From: a virus
IMG/VR virus record: IMGVR_UViG_3300032731_001278
Location: 1 to 58,096 of that record
DNA: 58,096 nucleotides
Strand: one strand, 5' to 3'
Both the position numbers and the translations under genes were made by a program. Below are positions 16,098-24,760 of the stretch, in pieces; positions within the stretch are counted from its first letter, which is position 1; each line of letters opens with the position of its first letter. The notes under the pieces were generated by a model that did no database searches, was not told the origin of the DNA, and was given only the letters and a program-made list of their open reading frames with translations.

Positions 16098-17254
16098 CTC
16101 GCTCCTTCAGCGATGAAACGATCGAGCCGTTCCAAGGCGTTATCTCGGATTTTTGCCGGTGCTTTTTGCTCTTGTGCGATTTCAACCACGCGTTCGCGAA
16201 CGTCCACCTTATCGGTGGTGACAGTCGTCAACTCTTGCATGAACGAGTTGAGTTCTTTCTCTTTTTCCTTGGCGACTTTCGACGCTTTCAGATCGAAAAC
16301 TTCTTCGACAGGTTTCATACACGTGATGGGTAGGAATTCCACGTCGAGATTGTATCGAACCAAGACAACGCGTACCTGGCGCATGCAATCGGAATCGGAT
16401 ACGGTTCGCCTAGCAAACGCACCCGGATTCACGAACCGTCGCAAGTCCATTCGTTCGTAAACATCCTCCCAGCCGGGGTGGTAGTCGCCAGAAAGAATGA
16501 GCTGCGCCTGCGTCTTGTAGTCATCCGGATCGATCTGGCGAGCGTTGGGATGCATTCCACCCGGAACGACCATAGCGTGAACCACTTCGATCAACTTCTT
16601 GGCGATCTTTTTGTGGTCGTACTCGCCGGTTGACTTTCCTTCTGGATCGAAGAGTTCGTCGTCTTGGTAGAACAACTCTGAAGAACTCGTGCTGTGTTCG
16701 CGATCCGCCAGCTCTTCCTCAATGCCGGTGTTGAAGTGAACGCCCCAAATACACACGTCGCCGACGTAGATTTTATCGAGCTGATGGATGACATTGGAGC
16801 GTCGGAAAACGTGGCCCAACCACGAGCTATCCAACGTCTTGAGCTGGTTACCAAACACGTCGTGATTCCCGACGGTGACGTAGATCGGTACGCCCCACGA
16901 TTCCAGCTCGTCCAGGACGCGGTCGCCCATCTCGAGACTGACCATCGGCCCTTCGGTGAGGTCGCCACCAATGACGACCAAAGGAACCTTGTGGCGTTTG
17001 ATCAGTTTCCCAACTTCTTGAAGCTTCAGTAACAGGTCGCCGACGAAATCGCCGATACGATACCTGGAACTTTCTTTCGAAAAGTGCAGGTCCGTCAGGT
17101 ACAGGAGGAGAGGGTCAGCGTCGTCGTGTCCTGCCGACACCTTGGGCACCGGGCGGCTTGTTGCAGCGCCTTTAGCAGGCTTTCCTCGGCGTCCGCCACC
17201 TCTTGGCTCGTCTTCGACAAACGTGACTTTTCGTCCGCCTCGTTTTGCTGCCAT
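16094..17254 (-). CDS. sbcD: SbcD/Mre11-like nuclease subunit
   Basis: 386 residues. Metallophosphoesterase motifs are in order: TDLHFS, GGDLTEG, VGNHDVFG, a later His, GDYHPGW and the VNPGAF segment typical of SbcD. It forms the nuclease of the SbcCD DNA end-processing complex. A C-terminal helical region of about 100 residues follows the catalytic domain. ATG 17254 has AAAGGG upstream and makes the first 53 codons overlap the end of the SbcC N-terminal gene in another frame; the 45 residues before TDLHF are basic and low-complexity. A later start is possible. Confidence 0.85.
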   Translation of the reverse strand: MAAKRGGRKVTFVEDEPRGGGRRGKPAKGAATSRPVPKVSAGHDDADPLLLYLTDLHFSKESSRYRIGDFVGDLLLKLQEVGKLIKRHKVPLVVIGGDLTEGPMVSLEMGDRVLDELESWGVPIYVTVGNHDVFGNQLKTLDSSWLGHVFRRSNVIHQLDKIYVGDVCIWGVHFNTGIEEELADREHSTSSSELFYQDDELFDPEGKSTGEYDHKKIAKKLIEVVHAMVVPGGMHPNARQIDPDDYKTQAQLILSGDYHPGWEDVYERMDLRRFVNPGAFARRTVSDSDCMRQVRVVLVRYNLDVEFLPITCMKPVEEVFDLKASKVAKEKEKELNSFMQELTTVTTDKVDVRERVVEIAQEQKAPAKIRDNALERLDRFIAEGAR

Positions 17255-18423
17255 TGTTTTCCCTTTTCCGTTAACGTGCAAAGCTGGTGAAAGAGTTCGA
17301 CGTCTGGTTTTGTTTCGTTGAGTTCGACGATGGCGCTAGCGCTCTTCAACGCGAGACCCGTGTCATCACCACGTTCGATAACGGATTGGTAACGATTGAG
17401 TAAATCATCAATCCGACGCTTTTGGATGATAGGTAGCGTGGGCGATTCCAAAGCCGCTACCGGTCTCAAAGTTTGTCGCTCAGCCGTCAGCGCGGTTATA
17501 GCTCGATCCGTTTGTTCGTAACTGCTACTGAGCCGCCCAAGCGCCTGCCACGTTTCCAGTGCTGTTTGCGCCTTCTTCTGTGAAACTACGAGCGCTTCTG
17601 CGTACTCACGTTCCTTGGCGACGCGTACTCGATTCGCTTGCAACTCCTGGTTGACGCGCATCCCGTTCTGGATGCCGTCATCGATGGCGTCGCGAAGCTC
17701 TTGTGCTTTTTTGACCTTGTCGCGTAACGCCGCGAGTTGATCATGAAGGGTTTCCACCTTCGCGAGCGCTGTCTTTTCAGTAGATAGCTCAACGCGATCG
17801 GATTCGACGCTCTTCGTTTTGGCTTTGATCTCACGGCCGGCGATGTGGATTTCTGAGTTGAACGAGTAGACCGTTTTGTCGGCCGCTTCAGTTCCCGCTA
17901 GATGGGAAAATGCGCGCCACCGTGCGGGCGCGCTGATGCCGCCAATGAGGAAGGGTGCGTCGTGCTGGTCCTGGATCTGAACGCAAACGTTTTTGGTTTC
18001 ACCCAGCGTGATGGTACCTACACCAGTAGCGTTGAGTACGAGATCAGGTACGAGCTGACCCTTACGAAGAGACTTTCGGAAGTTGGCGAGAACGGTCTTC
18101 TCGCCCTTCGGGTCAACCACTTCGTAGTTGTTGGTCTTGGGCGTGCGAATCCGTCGAATGATGTAACCGGTCGACAGTTCAAGCTCTACGCACGTTCGCT
18201 TCGACAGCAGCTTCTTCTCGTTGCCGTCCTTGTCGGTTTCATACCAGAAGCGTACGAAATCATCACCGTCTGGCTGGTTGGTCAGACACCACTTGATCGC
18301 ACGGATAATCGCGCTCTTCCCCTTGTCACCCGATCCGATGATTGCATTCGTATCGGGTGATAGGGAAAGCTCAAGCCGTTTGTGCTTTTGGAAGTCTTCG
18401 ATGAGTGCGCGAACAATGTGCAT
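17095..18423 (-). CDS. SbcC/Rad50 N-terminal half (Walker A to zinc hook)
   Basis: 442 residues. It begins with the Rad50-type ATPase N-lobe (Walker A GSGDKGKS near 30-37), runs into a coiled coil of about 230 residues, and ends 13 residues after the zinc-hook motif CPRC (about 426-429). The signature motif, Walker B and C-lobe are absent. These occur in a separate gene at 37578-38180. Alone it should not form a complete ATPase. It overlaps SbcD and has its own promoter at 18430-18458. Confidence 0.8.
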   Translation of the reverse strand: MHIVRALIEDFQKHKRLELSLSPDTNAIIGSGDKGKSAIIRAIKWCLTNQPDGDDFVRFWYETDKDGNEKKLLSKRTCVELELSTGYIIRRIRTPKTNNYEVVDPKGEKTVLANFRKSLRKGQLVPDLVLNATGVGTITLGETKNVCVQIQDQHDAPFLIGGISAPARWRAFSHLAGTEAADKTVYSFNSEIHIAGREIKAKTKSVESDRVELSTEKTALAKVETLHDQLAALRDKVKKAQELRDAIDDGIQNGMRVNQELQANRVRVAKEREYAEALVVSQKKAQTALETWQALGRLSSSYEQTDRAITALTAERQTLRPVAALESPTLPIIQKRRIDDLLNRYQSVIERGDDTGLALKSASAIVELNETKPDVELFHQLCTLTEKGKQWQQNEADEKSRLSKTSQEVADAEESLLKALQQAARCPRCRQDTTTLTLSSCT

Positions 18424-18429
18424 GGTGGG

Positions 18430-18458
18430 AATTTACCAGGTATGAGCTAACTCGTCAA
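18430..18458 (-). promoter_or_regulatory. Promoter of the SbcC-N/SbcD operon
   Basis: TTGACG (18453-18458), 17-bp spacer, TAAATT (18430-18435). The spacer begins AGTTAGCTC, a near match to the GTTAGCTAA element seen at other promoters. Confidence 0.6.
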
Positions 18459-18490
18459 GTAGGTCGTGACGAGTATTTACAGAAAGAGAG

Positions 18491-19171
18491 CTAGGCGAGA
18501 TTGAAATCACCGCGGAAGAACTCTCCGGGGGGACTTAGCTGAGCGAAGAATGGGATGTCGGATGCTGGGTCACTAACCGGGTTGGTTGGTGCAGCAGCCG
18601 GCTCAGCCTTCTTCTCTTCCTTCTTCTCTTCCTTCTTCTCTTCCTTCTTCTCTTCCTCAACAGGGGGCGCGGCTTCTTCCTTCGGCGGCGGCTCAGGCTT
18701 CTCGTCCTTGGGCGGCGCAGCCTTCTTCTCGCCATCCTTACCGCCCCAATCGGAAGCGGGGGTGGCGACGGTGCGGCCAGTGGGCGTACGGACCGACGTG
18801 ACGTTGGCGAACTTACCGCCCTGCGTCGAATCCTTGTGGGTCGTCTTGATCTCGCAAGGCATGCCGATCAACTCATCGACGTCAATGGACTTACCGAGCG
18901 ATTCGTCCGTACCCAGTTCTTCCAGGGCGCGAATGATACGGCCGCAGAAATTCTTCAGCGACGGGGCGGCACTCGTCAGAGCGTTGAGCTTCAAGCCGTT
19001 GAGCTTGTCGGCTTCCTCTTCGTCGGGCGCGACCGACAACTCGAAAATCCACTTCCAGTTGGCGCCGTACTTGGACGTGCCGTCTTGGATCTCGGTCAGC
19101 GTGGCGCAATACCACTCATCTTCGATCGGAAGGGTGAAATCAGATTCTACGATAGTGACTTTGCGACCCAT
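18491..19171 (-). CDS. SSB-like/DUF669-type DNA-binding protein
   Basis: 226 residues. An N-terminal OB-like domain (about 1-135; WKWIFELSV, PCEIKTTHKDS, ANVTSVRTPTG) is followed by a Glu/Lys/Pro-rich linker made of a 12-bp tandem repeat and by SDIPFF, which resembles the DDDIPF tip of single-stranded DNA-binding proteins, except that about 20 residues follow it. It is placed between SbcCD and DNA polymerase. A role in ssDNA coating is inferred from architecture. Confidence 0.6.
   Translation of the reverse strand: MGRKVTIVESDFTLPIEDEWYCATLTEIQDGTSKYGANWKWIFELSVAPDEEEADKLNGLKLNALTSAAPSLKNFCGRIIRALEELGTDESLGKSIDVDELIGMPCEIKTTHKDSTQGGKFANVTSVRTPTGRTVATPASDWGGKDGEKKAAPPKDEKPEPPPKEEAAPPVEEEKKEEKKEEKKEEKKAEPAAAPTNPVSDPASDIPFFAQLSPPGEFFRGDFNLA
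18608..18655 (-). repeat. Four tandem 12-bp units in the SSB-like gene
   Basis: The unit cttcttctcttc (plus strand) is repeated four times without interruption, encoding Glu/Lys tetrapeptides in the flexible linker. Copy number may vary by slippage without changing frame. Confidence 0.85.
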
Positions 19172-19174
19172 GGA

Positions 19175-19492
19175 TTACTCCTTCGCCTTTTCAGCGACTT
19201 CTTTTTCAAGCTCAGCTTCCCACATGTTGACGAGCTTGCACGTTGCGTCTTTGAGGTTATTGTATTCGGCGAACCACTGCGCCTTGTCGATGTCGTCGGG
19301 GAGTTCCCGACCGAGCTGAACCGACAGAATGGCATCCTTGGTTCCGAAAGCCACCTTGTCAGAATAGCCGGTACGAATCGACCGGACGCGGCTACGGCCA
19401 ACGAGACCTTTTACCTCACCAGTGAGGTCTTTGATACCTGAAGCCAGGTCGGTCAAAAGGGTCAGCAAGCCGTCAGTTTGTTCCTTGTTCAT
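19175..19492 (-). CDS. Hypothetical protein, 105 aa
   Basis: ATG 19492 has GGAG upstream; an earlier in-frame start would pass through the -10 box at 19520. Helical at both ends (LLTLLTDLASGIKDLTGEV; MWEAELEKEVAEK) with a basic centre (GRSRVRSIRTGYS). Unrecognised. It sits in the replication operon. Confidence 0.65.
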   Translation of the reverse strand: MNKEQTDGLLTLLTDLASGIKDLTGEVKGLVGRSRVRSIRTGYSDKVAFGTKDAILSVQLGRELPDDIDKAQWFAEYNNLKDATCKLVNMWEAELEKEVAEKAKE

Positions 19493-19519
19493 TGAATTTT
19501 CTCCTTGGTTGCGGTGAAG

Positions 19520-19525
19520 ATTATA
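19520..19525 (-). promoter_or_regulatory. -10 box (GCTATAAT)
   Basis: TATAAT preceded by GC, 28 bases upstream of ATG 19492. No convincing -35. It matches the GCTATAAT boxes at 4499, 14463 and 23777. Confidence 0.45.
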
Positions 19526-19535
19526 GCGACCCAAC

Positions 19536-20096
19536 TTAATGAGTCATTGTGTATTCTCGCATTTGGCGATCGTGAACGCGTTTAAGTACCTGACACAGAC
19601 CGTCGGAGTCAGAAACGATTTGCGCCAAGCATTCAGCTTTCATCTCAGCTTCAGCCGCTTTCATCTCATATCCGCCCTTGATCTTGTTCTTGATATATTC
19701 GCCATGCGCCGCGACGAATTTTTGTTGCACGCCTTCCAGTCGGCTCTTTTCCTTCAAAACCGCTTGCGAGCTTTCGCGTCGGCCGCGTCCTTGAAGGTAC
19801 TTGACGGCGGTCTTCGCCTTGATACCCGCGATACCAATCGGGGGCGCCCAAGCCTTGAGCTGCGCCATGTCGTATTCGATCTCTTGCGGGTGCGCGCCGC
19901 CGAGTTCCGCCTCGCTGATGGTCTGGTATTTCGCCAAGATTCCTAAGATGGCTTGCAGCGCTTCAACGAGGTATTCATCTTGAGGATCGGGCTCTTCGTC
20001 TTCAGCTGTGCGTGTCAGAATATCTGACAACATGTTCATCATCAGATCGACGCGGATTTCAGTCGTGTCGGTTACCATTTCTACGGTTCGCCCCAT
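19536..20096 (-). CDS. Hypothetical protein, 186 aa
   Basis: Unrecognised. Mostly helical with a basic middle (GIKAKTAVKYLQGRGRRESS), which could bind DNA or the polymerase. Its first base is the last base of the polymerase stop codon, so it follows DnaE in the same operon. Confidence 0.65.
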   Translation of the reverse strand: MGRTVEMVTDTTEIRVDLMMNMLSDILTRTAEDEEPDPQDEYLVEALQAILGILAKYQTISEAELGGAHPQEIEYDMAQLKAWAPPIGIAGIKAKTAVKYLQGRGRRESSQAVLKEKSRLEGVQQKFVAAHGEYIKNKIKGGYEMKAAEAEMKAECLAQIVSDSDGLCQVLKRVHDRQMREYTMTH

Positions 20097-23000
20097 CAGT
20101 TTTCCTTATCTTCGTAGAAGACAGTCATGTACTTCACATATCCCTTGTCGCCTACCGCTACGGTGTTTTGATCGTCGCTGAGTATGTAGCACTTGACGAA
20201 AACGAAATCGCCAACTTTCAGTTCCATCGGTTTTATCTCAGGCCACTTCGATGACCAGATCAAAACCTCGCCGCCGCCTTCACCGTCGTCGATGTCGAGC
20301 TTGCACATTTCGGTCTTGGGATTGCCGTGTTTGTCTTCACCCTGGGGCGTCCAGACACGTATAGCGCGAATCATGCCGCCGGTAAGCTTGTCGCCCTTGG
20401 ATGGCGACAGAAGCCGTATGGGGCGCCACCCCTTCCCCTTCAGCTCTTTGATGTGTTCGCTCATCGGGTTCGTGAGCGTGAAGCCGAAAGCCTCAGCTTC
20501 GGCACGAACCTTTTCCGCGAGCGTCCATTCCTTGGGGGCGACGTAGTTGACGAACTCTTCTTCGTCCCACGTCTTTTTTCGTTCTAGCTGTTCCTCGAAG
20601 ACGTGAACAGCAGCGCGGGGATTCGTCCAGCAACTGAAGGTACCAGCCAACGCCAACGATTTCTTGGCGCGTTTGTTGGCGTACCGGCCAGCCACGCGTT
20701 CGTGGAAGTCTTTGAATCCCTGGAAACCTTCTGGGTAGACGTGCTGCGCCAGGAATTCTTTTTGCTCGTCGTCCGTCATCTTGGCGAGCTTTTTCTCTAG
20801 CGTTTTCGTCAACGGTTTCTTGTGTTCCTTGACCGCTTCGTGAACCGCGTCGATTGTCTTTTCGCTCACGTAGGGCAAGCAGCCGACGCCCAGTCGAATG
20901 GTTTTGTCGTCAACGACGCGGAATTCGTATCGCAAATCATTGAGATCGGGCGGTAGAAGCTCGACGCCGTTGTAATGAATGGACTCGAGACCGGTCAGGA
21001 TCTGGTCCTTCTTATGGAGGTAGGCGTTCAGATACGCGGCGATGTAGTGGGCGGGATAATGAACGTATAAGTACAACGTCCAGAAAGCTAATAGGGCGTA
21101 GCTAGCTGAGTGGGATTTATTGAACGAATAGTTGGCTCCAGCACGAAGTGCCTCGAAAATGTTCTTGGCTGAATCTTCGGTGATTCCGTTTTTGATACAA
21201 CCCTCTACGAATTGCCCTTCAAGCGTCCGCATTAGTTCGGGTAATTTTTTCCCGATGGCTTTTCTCAGTGAGTCAGATGACGCTAAATCGAAACCAGCTA
21301 ACTCAGCAGTAGTTCGTATGGCTTGTTCTTGGTATAGGATAACTCCGCGCGTTTCCTCGACGATAGGCCATAGAGCTTTCTCTGACGGTTTATAATCACC
21401 TTTAGCGTATGAGTCGATAAACGCAGCAGCGCCAGGACGGACGATAGCGTTGAGCGCTACCGCGTCATTAAAACCCTTTACCCCAATCGTTTGTGCCGTT
21501 TGACGCATAACGTGGCTATTGAATTGAAATGATAATTTCGTATCACCGCGAGCAAGAGCTTTGATAACGCCCTCGTCTTCAAGCGAGATGTTACACAACC
21601 ACTCGTGCTGTTCCAAAAAAGTGAGTTCAGGCTTCAGCGTCTTCATTGCTTTACCGACGGCCGTTACAGTAGACGAACCAAGAAGGTCCATCTTGATGTA
21701 ATTCATCTTGTCGGTATCGCCCATGTCCGCTTGGACAAGCGTGACTACCTCACCCTTTTTTCGAACCGTCATCAGTCCGATATTGGACTCGAGCGGGATA
21801 GGGCTAATCACAACGCCAGCGGGATGCTTACCCTGCGCGAAGATACACCCTTCAAGCCGCATCGCCATGTCGAAGATTACAGGCTCTTGCTTCATGAATT
21901 CAATCATGCCTTGAGCTGTTTGTAGACTTCCGACGAGACTATTGGGTGGAGCGTTTTGAATTTGATCGGGGATTTCTTTCGAGAGAATTTCAGCCTTACG
22001 AAGTGGAAGGTTCATCGCGCGGAATACGCACTTGATTGAACTCTTACCCTTCATTGTCAAGACGGTTGGGATATTAGCGGTGTGAGGGTACTGTTCTGTA
22101 ATAAACCTGTACACCTCTTCTCTACGGTCATGTTGTAAATCTAGGTCAATATCTGGAAGTCCGATTCTGCCCTTATTAACGAAGCGTTCGAAGTAAAGAC
22201 CATGCTCTATTGGGTCAAGGTCCGTGATACCCAAACCGTAAACAATCAAGCTTCCCGCTGCACTACCACGACCAGGACCGCGGAAGATTTCTTCCTTGTT
22301 CATGAAAGTCATTAGCGTATTCAACAACGCGAAATAGGGTACGTACCCAAGTTCCGTTAAGACTTTCGCTTCCATCTCGAAACGTTCACGATAGACGTCG
22401 TCGTCCAGCAACCCCTTCGCTTCCAGGTGTTTACGCGACTGTTTGATCGGATCGATTCCAGACGTGTCATCCGGGAACTTGAAGCTCTTGTCCAGCTCGT
22501 ACTCTTCACATAGGTCGCGAATCTCGAGCGTGGCGGCAATCCCCTTGTCGATAATATTGAAGTCGATACCGGGGTGGTGCTTTTCAAACAGGTCGCGTAA
22601 TTCAGCTGCTGTGGTGAAGTGATGCGTCGGTGACTGCTCCGGTTCGACGCGATCAATCGCCAACTCCATCGCCTTTTTGTATTCGTCGGGGTCGGTATTT
22701 TTGAGCGCTGGATCAACCAAGCTTTCCGGATCTACAACGAGTCGCTTTTGCCTTCCATCCGCACGAACCAATCTAGCGATGTCGGTGTCGTACTCGTTGA
22801 GCCACTGAACATCACCGGTTACCACCACATTCAAGTCGTTTTCAATGGCGTACTCGGCCATCGCGGCCATGCCTTGCGCCGCGAAACCATCGTCGTCAAG
22901 CCACGGCGCGAACTCAAGGTATAACCGCTCACCGTAGATCTTCCGAAGACGTCGAATCTCTCCTTCCGCGTCGATCTCATCGCCGACCGCGAAGCTCTGT

Positions 23001-23749
23001 AAGACACGTCCTTGAAGACCGGCGGTCAAACAAACGAGCCCTTCGCTATGCTCAGCGAGCATTGCGTGGTCAACGCGCGGAACGTAGTAGAACCCCTCCT
23101 GCCAAGCCTTACTCAGCAGCTCCAGGAGGTTCTTCCAACCCGTCTCGTTGATGGCGAGTAAAACTAATTCGTGGTTGTCGGTGAGCTTCTTTTCAACGGC
23201 GTCGGGCGAAACGTTTACGGTTGCGCCGCAAATTCCGAAAAGTTTGCGGCTCGCAAACTCTCGACGAAAACCCCACGTTCCAAGGATGTGATTTCGATCT
23301 GTAATCGCTACGCCGGGCTGCCCAAGCCGCATCGCTTTTTCGCAGTAGTTACGAATTTTGGTAGGCGACTCGTGGTAGGAGTAGTCGGAACGAACGTGAA
23401 GGTGAACGAACTCTTCGTCTTTTGCGCGGAACTCGAGCGGGTTCCTTGTCCAAGCAAACTGCGGAACAACCTCAGCCTTGGGGCGACTAATCGCTACTTT
23501 GACGGCGCGTTCAGGCGTCGTCCAGATACGGCGGTTGAAATCCTTGACGAACAGCGAGATGAACTCGACGTTCGCTTCTTCAAAACCGCTCAGCGCACCA
23601 ACCGGGAAGCTCCACCCATCTTCCGGCGCTGCGAAATCGAACTGAACGGTGACCGCGCGATCGACGTACCGGACGCCGTTTTGTTCTTTGATACGAACAC
23701 CGTTGTCGACGGCCCACGCCCGCAGCTTTTGTTTATCGATGTCGTCCAT
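20096..23749 (-). CDS. dnaE: DNA polymerase III alpha subunit (DnaE type)
   Basis: 1217 residues. Order: an N-terminal extension of about 112 residues unlike standard DnaE, a PHP domain from about 115 (HLHVRSDYSYHES, VAITDRNHILG), the palm with GPGRGSAAGS near 493 and the catalytic PDIDLDLQ near 530, thumb and fingers, helix-hairpin-helix and a C-terminal OB-fold to the end. It is a cellular-type C-family replicase, less common in phages than A- or B-family enzymes. ATG 23749 is chosen because a -10 box and AAGG lie just upstream; the frame remains open for another 186 codons into a Mom-like sequence. Dyad copy 5 lies inside the PHP coding region. Confidence 0.92.
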   Translation of the reverse strand: MDDIDKQKLRAWAVDNGVRIKEQNGVRYVDRAVTVQFDFAAPEDGWSFPVGALSGFEEANVEFISLFVKDFNRRIWTTPERAVKVAISRPKAEVVPQFAWTRNPLEFRAKDEEFVHLHVRSDYSYHESPTKIRNYCEKAMRLGQPGVAITDRNHILGTWGFRREFASRKLFGICGATVNVSPDAVEKKLTDNHELVLLAINETGWKNLLELLSKAWQEGFYYVPRVDHAMLAEHSEGLVCLTAGLQGRVLQSFAVGDEIDAEGEIRRLRKIYGERLYLEFAPWLDDDGFAAQGMAAMAEYAIENDLNVVVTGDVQWLNEYDTDIARLVRADGRQKRLVVDPESLVDPALKNTDPDEYKKAMELAIDRVEPEQSPTHHFTTAAELRDLFEKHHPGIDFNIIDKGIAATLEIRDLCEEYELDKSFKFPDDTSGIDPIKQSRKHLEAKGLLDDDVYRERFEMEAKVLTELGYVPYFALLNTLMTFMNKEEIFRGPGRGSAAGSLIVYGLGITDLDPIEHGLYFERFVNKGRIGLPDIDLDLQHDRREEVYRFITEQYPHTANIPTVLTMKGKSSIKCVFRAMNLPLRKAEILSKEIPDQIQNAPPNSLVGSLQTAQGMIEFMKQEPVIFDMAMRLEGCIFAQGKHPAGVVISPIPLESNIGLMTVRKKGEVVTLVQADMGDTDKMNYIKMDLLGSSTVTAVGKAMKTLKPELTFLEQHEWLCNISLEDEGVIKALARGDTKLSFQFNSHVMRQTAQTIGVKGFNDAVALNAIVRPGAAAFIDSYAKGDYKPSEKALWPIVEETRGVILYQEQAIRTTAELAGFDLASSDSLRKAIGKKLPELMRTLEGQFVEGCIKNGITEDSAKNIFEALRAGANYSFNKSHSASYALLAFWTLYLYVHYPAHYIAAYLNAYLHKKDQILTGLESIHYNGVELLPPDLNDLRYEFRVVDDKTIRLGVGCLPYVSEKTIDAVHEAVKEHKKPLTKTLEKKLAKMTDDEQKEFLAQHVYPEGFQGFKDFHERVAGRYANKRAKKSLALAGTFSCWTNPRAAVHVFEEQLERKKTWDEEEFVNYVAPKEWTLAEKVRAEAEAFGFTLTNPMSEHIKELKGKGWRPIRLLSPSKGDKLTGGMIRAIRVWTPQGEDKHGNPKTEMCKLDIDDGEGGGEVLIWSSKWPEIKPMELKVGDFVFVKCYILSDDQNTVAVGDKGYVKYMTVFYEDKEN
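23238..23262. repeat. Dyad copy 5, inside the polymerase gene
   Basis: AAAAGTTTGC, loop GGCTC, GCAAACT then C, so the outer three pairs are lost. It encodes EFASRKLF of the PHP domain, a position that aligns in length with other DnaE proteins, so it is not an insertion. Confidence 0.7.
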
Positions 23750-24307
23750 TCCGTGAACCTTTTTTCTAGATGGAGAATTATAGCTGTTCGAATCGTTTGT
23801 TGGAACAAATTGATAGGTATAAGCTTGATTTCCAGACTTCCAAACTTTCCCCGGAATCGGTACTCGTGCCCACCCCGATTGTTCCATGTGAATTTTTGCG
23901 TTACCGCGTTCACAAACCCAGTGTTCCCACCTGTGTAGAAATGTATGCCCGACCCGAATCAAGTCTCGACCGCCATGACGCCCGTTGCTGTACGACGAAG
24001 CTCTAGCTCCATCTAACGTCTCGTAAATTGGTCTACGATTCCGTTTGGTGCATTCCCAACCTGAACATTTATAAACGTGCCCGGTGTGCCCTTGTCCTTC
24101 GTCATGATACGTAACGAGTACCGGCCAACGTCCGCGATTAATCAGCACTTTCATTTGCCGTCGTAGTGGTTTACTGATGTGATTCAATTGTCGTTCCGTC
24201 TTTGGGACAGCCACCATTCTACTTAATGCCAATACCCCCCCGGGGCGCTTCGGGGCATACGGCGCGGGCGGCGCCGGGTGGAGGAGGTTGCCATACATAA
24301 CCCGCAA
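23750..24307 (-). pseudogene. Mom-like acyltransferase, C-terminal part (shifted frame)
   Basis: This frame is in phase with DnaE but carries the downstream half of a Mom-like GNAT protein: VLALSRMVAVP, then VLVTYHDEGQGHTGHVYKCSG, a pattern of Mom-type DNA-modification acyltransferases. The N-terminal half is in the other frame at 24219-24449. The switch lies at a run of seven G (plus-strand C 24235-24241). Removing one G would join both halves into about 230 residues, near normal Mom length. No stop separates this part from DnaE. Confidence 0.55.
23777..23782 (-). promoter_or_regulatory. -10 box upstream of DnaE
   Basis: TATAAT preceded by GC, 27 bases upstream of the DnaE ATG, with AAAAAAGG between them as ribosome site. 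It supports the start at 23749. A -35 is weak (TTCCAA). Confidence 0.5.
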
Positions 24308-24449
24308 CTATTTTGTCGTTTTCGTACACCCCGAAGGCATAGGTGGCGTTATTCCCCGCGGAGTGGTAGCCATGAAAACGCTCGCATAAGTCTCTTACTT
24401 CTTCTAAACCGCACGGGCGGATGTCGTATTTCGGAGACAAGTTTGTCAT
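24219..24449 (-). CDS. Mom-like acyltransferase, N-terminal part
   Basis: 76 residues. YDIRPCGLEEVRDLCERFHGYH, then YAFGVYENDKIVAGYVWQPP, match the start of Mom-like GNAT proteins that modify phage DNA adenines to escape restriction. The frame ends with GGIGIK soon after the seven-G run, where the family would continue into the core strands. ATG overlaps the previous stop as TAATG. Truncated unless a +1 shift restores the frame or the extra G is an assembly error. Confidence 0.6.
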   Translation of the reverse strand: MTNLSPKYDIRPCGLEEVRDLCERFHGYHSAGNNATYAFGVYENDKIVAGYVWQPPPPGAARAVCPEAPRGGIGIK

Positions 24450-24760
24450 TAGAGCGAGCCCGTACCGCCAAGCCGTTGCTTCCGTCGTTCAAGGCCTTTG
24501 AGGACCGCGGCGCGGGTAGCCGCGTTTGCTTTCCACTTGATGCCGGAAGGCCGGTGCGCTGCGTTCCAGTCCTCTTGGCTCATGTGGTAGACGCCACCGG
24601 GGATCGTGGTCATCGGCGTTTTGCACTCGGGGCAGCTTGGCGGCCCTTCGCTACGACGCCACAATTCTTCCAGGTACATCTCACCACATTCCGAACAGAT
24701 GAAATCATCGTACCGCAACATGTTGGGGGATTCGTGGACGACGACCTTTACGTTTTCCAT
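24449..24760 (-). CDS. Zinc-ribbon protein, FmdB-like, 103 aa
   Basis: Residues 20-48 hold CSEC and CPEC flanking a Trp-Arg loop, as in the FmdB/CxxC_CxxC regulatory zinc ribbon. The C-terminal half is basic (KANAATRAAVLKGLERRKQR). AGAGG lies upstream of ATG, and the first 56 bases overlap the end of the sigma-like gene. Confidence 0.7.
   Translation of the reverse strand: MENVKVVVHESPNMLRYDDFICSECGEMYLEELWRRSEGPPSCPECKTPMTTIPGGVYHMSQEDWNAAHRPSGIKWKANAATRAAVLKGLERRKQRLGGTGSL

Noticed and set aside
16094-18423. SbcC truncated by a simple sequencing frameshift
   Set aside because: No signature or Walker B region is found in any frame downstream of 17095; the DNA there encodes SbcD, and the missing C-lobe is a separate gene with its own start.
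18555-19319. 254-codon plus-strand frame rich in Ser and Phe
   Set aside because: Shadow of the Glu/Lys repeat and GC-biased codons of the SSB-like gene on the opposite strand.
23171-23938. 255-codon open frame on the plus strand
   Set aside because: It is antisense to DnaE and the Mom-like segment, has no ribosome site and no recognisable protein pattern; the minus strand encodes strong motifs here.
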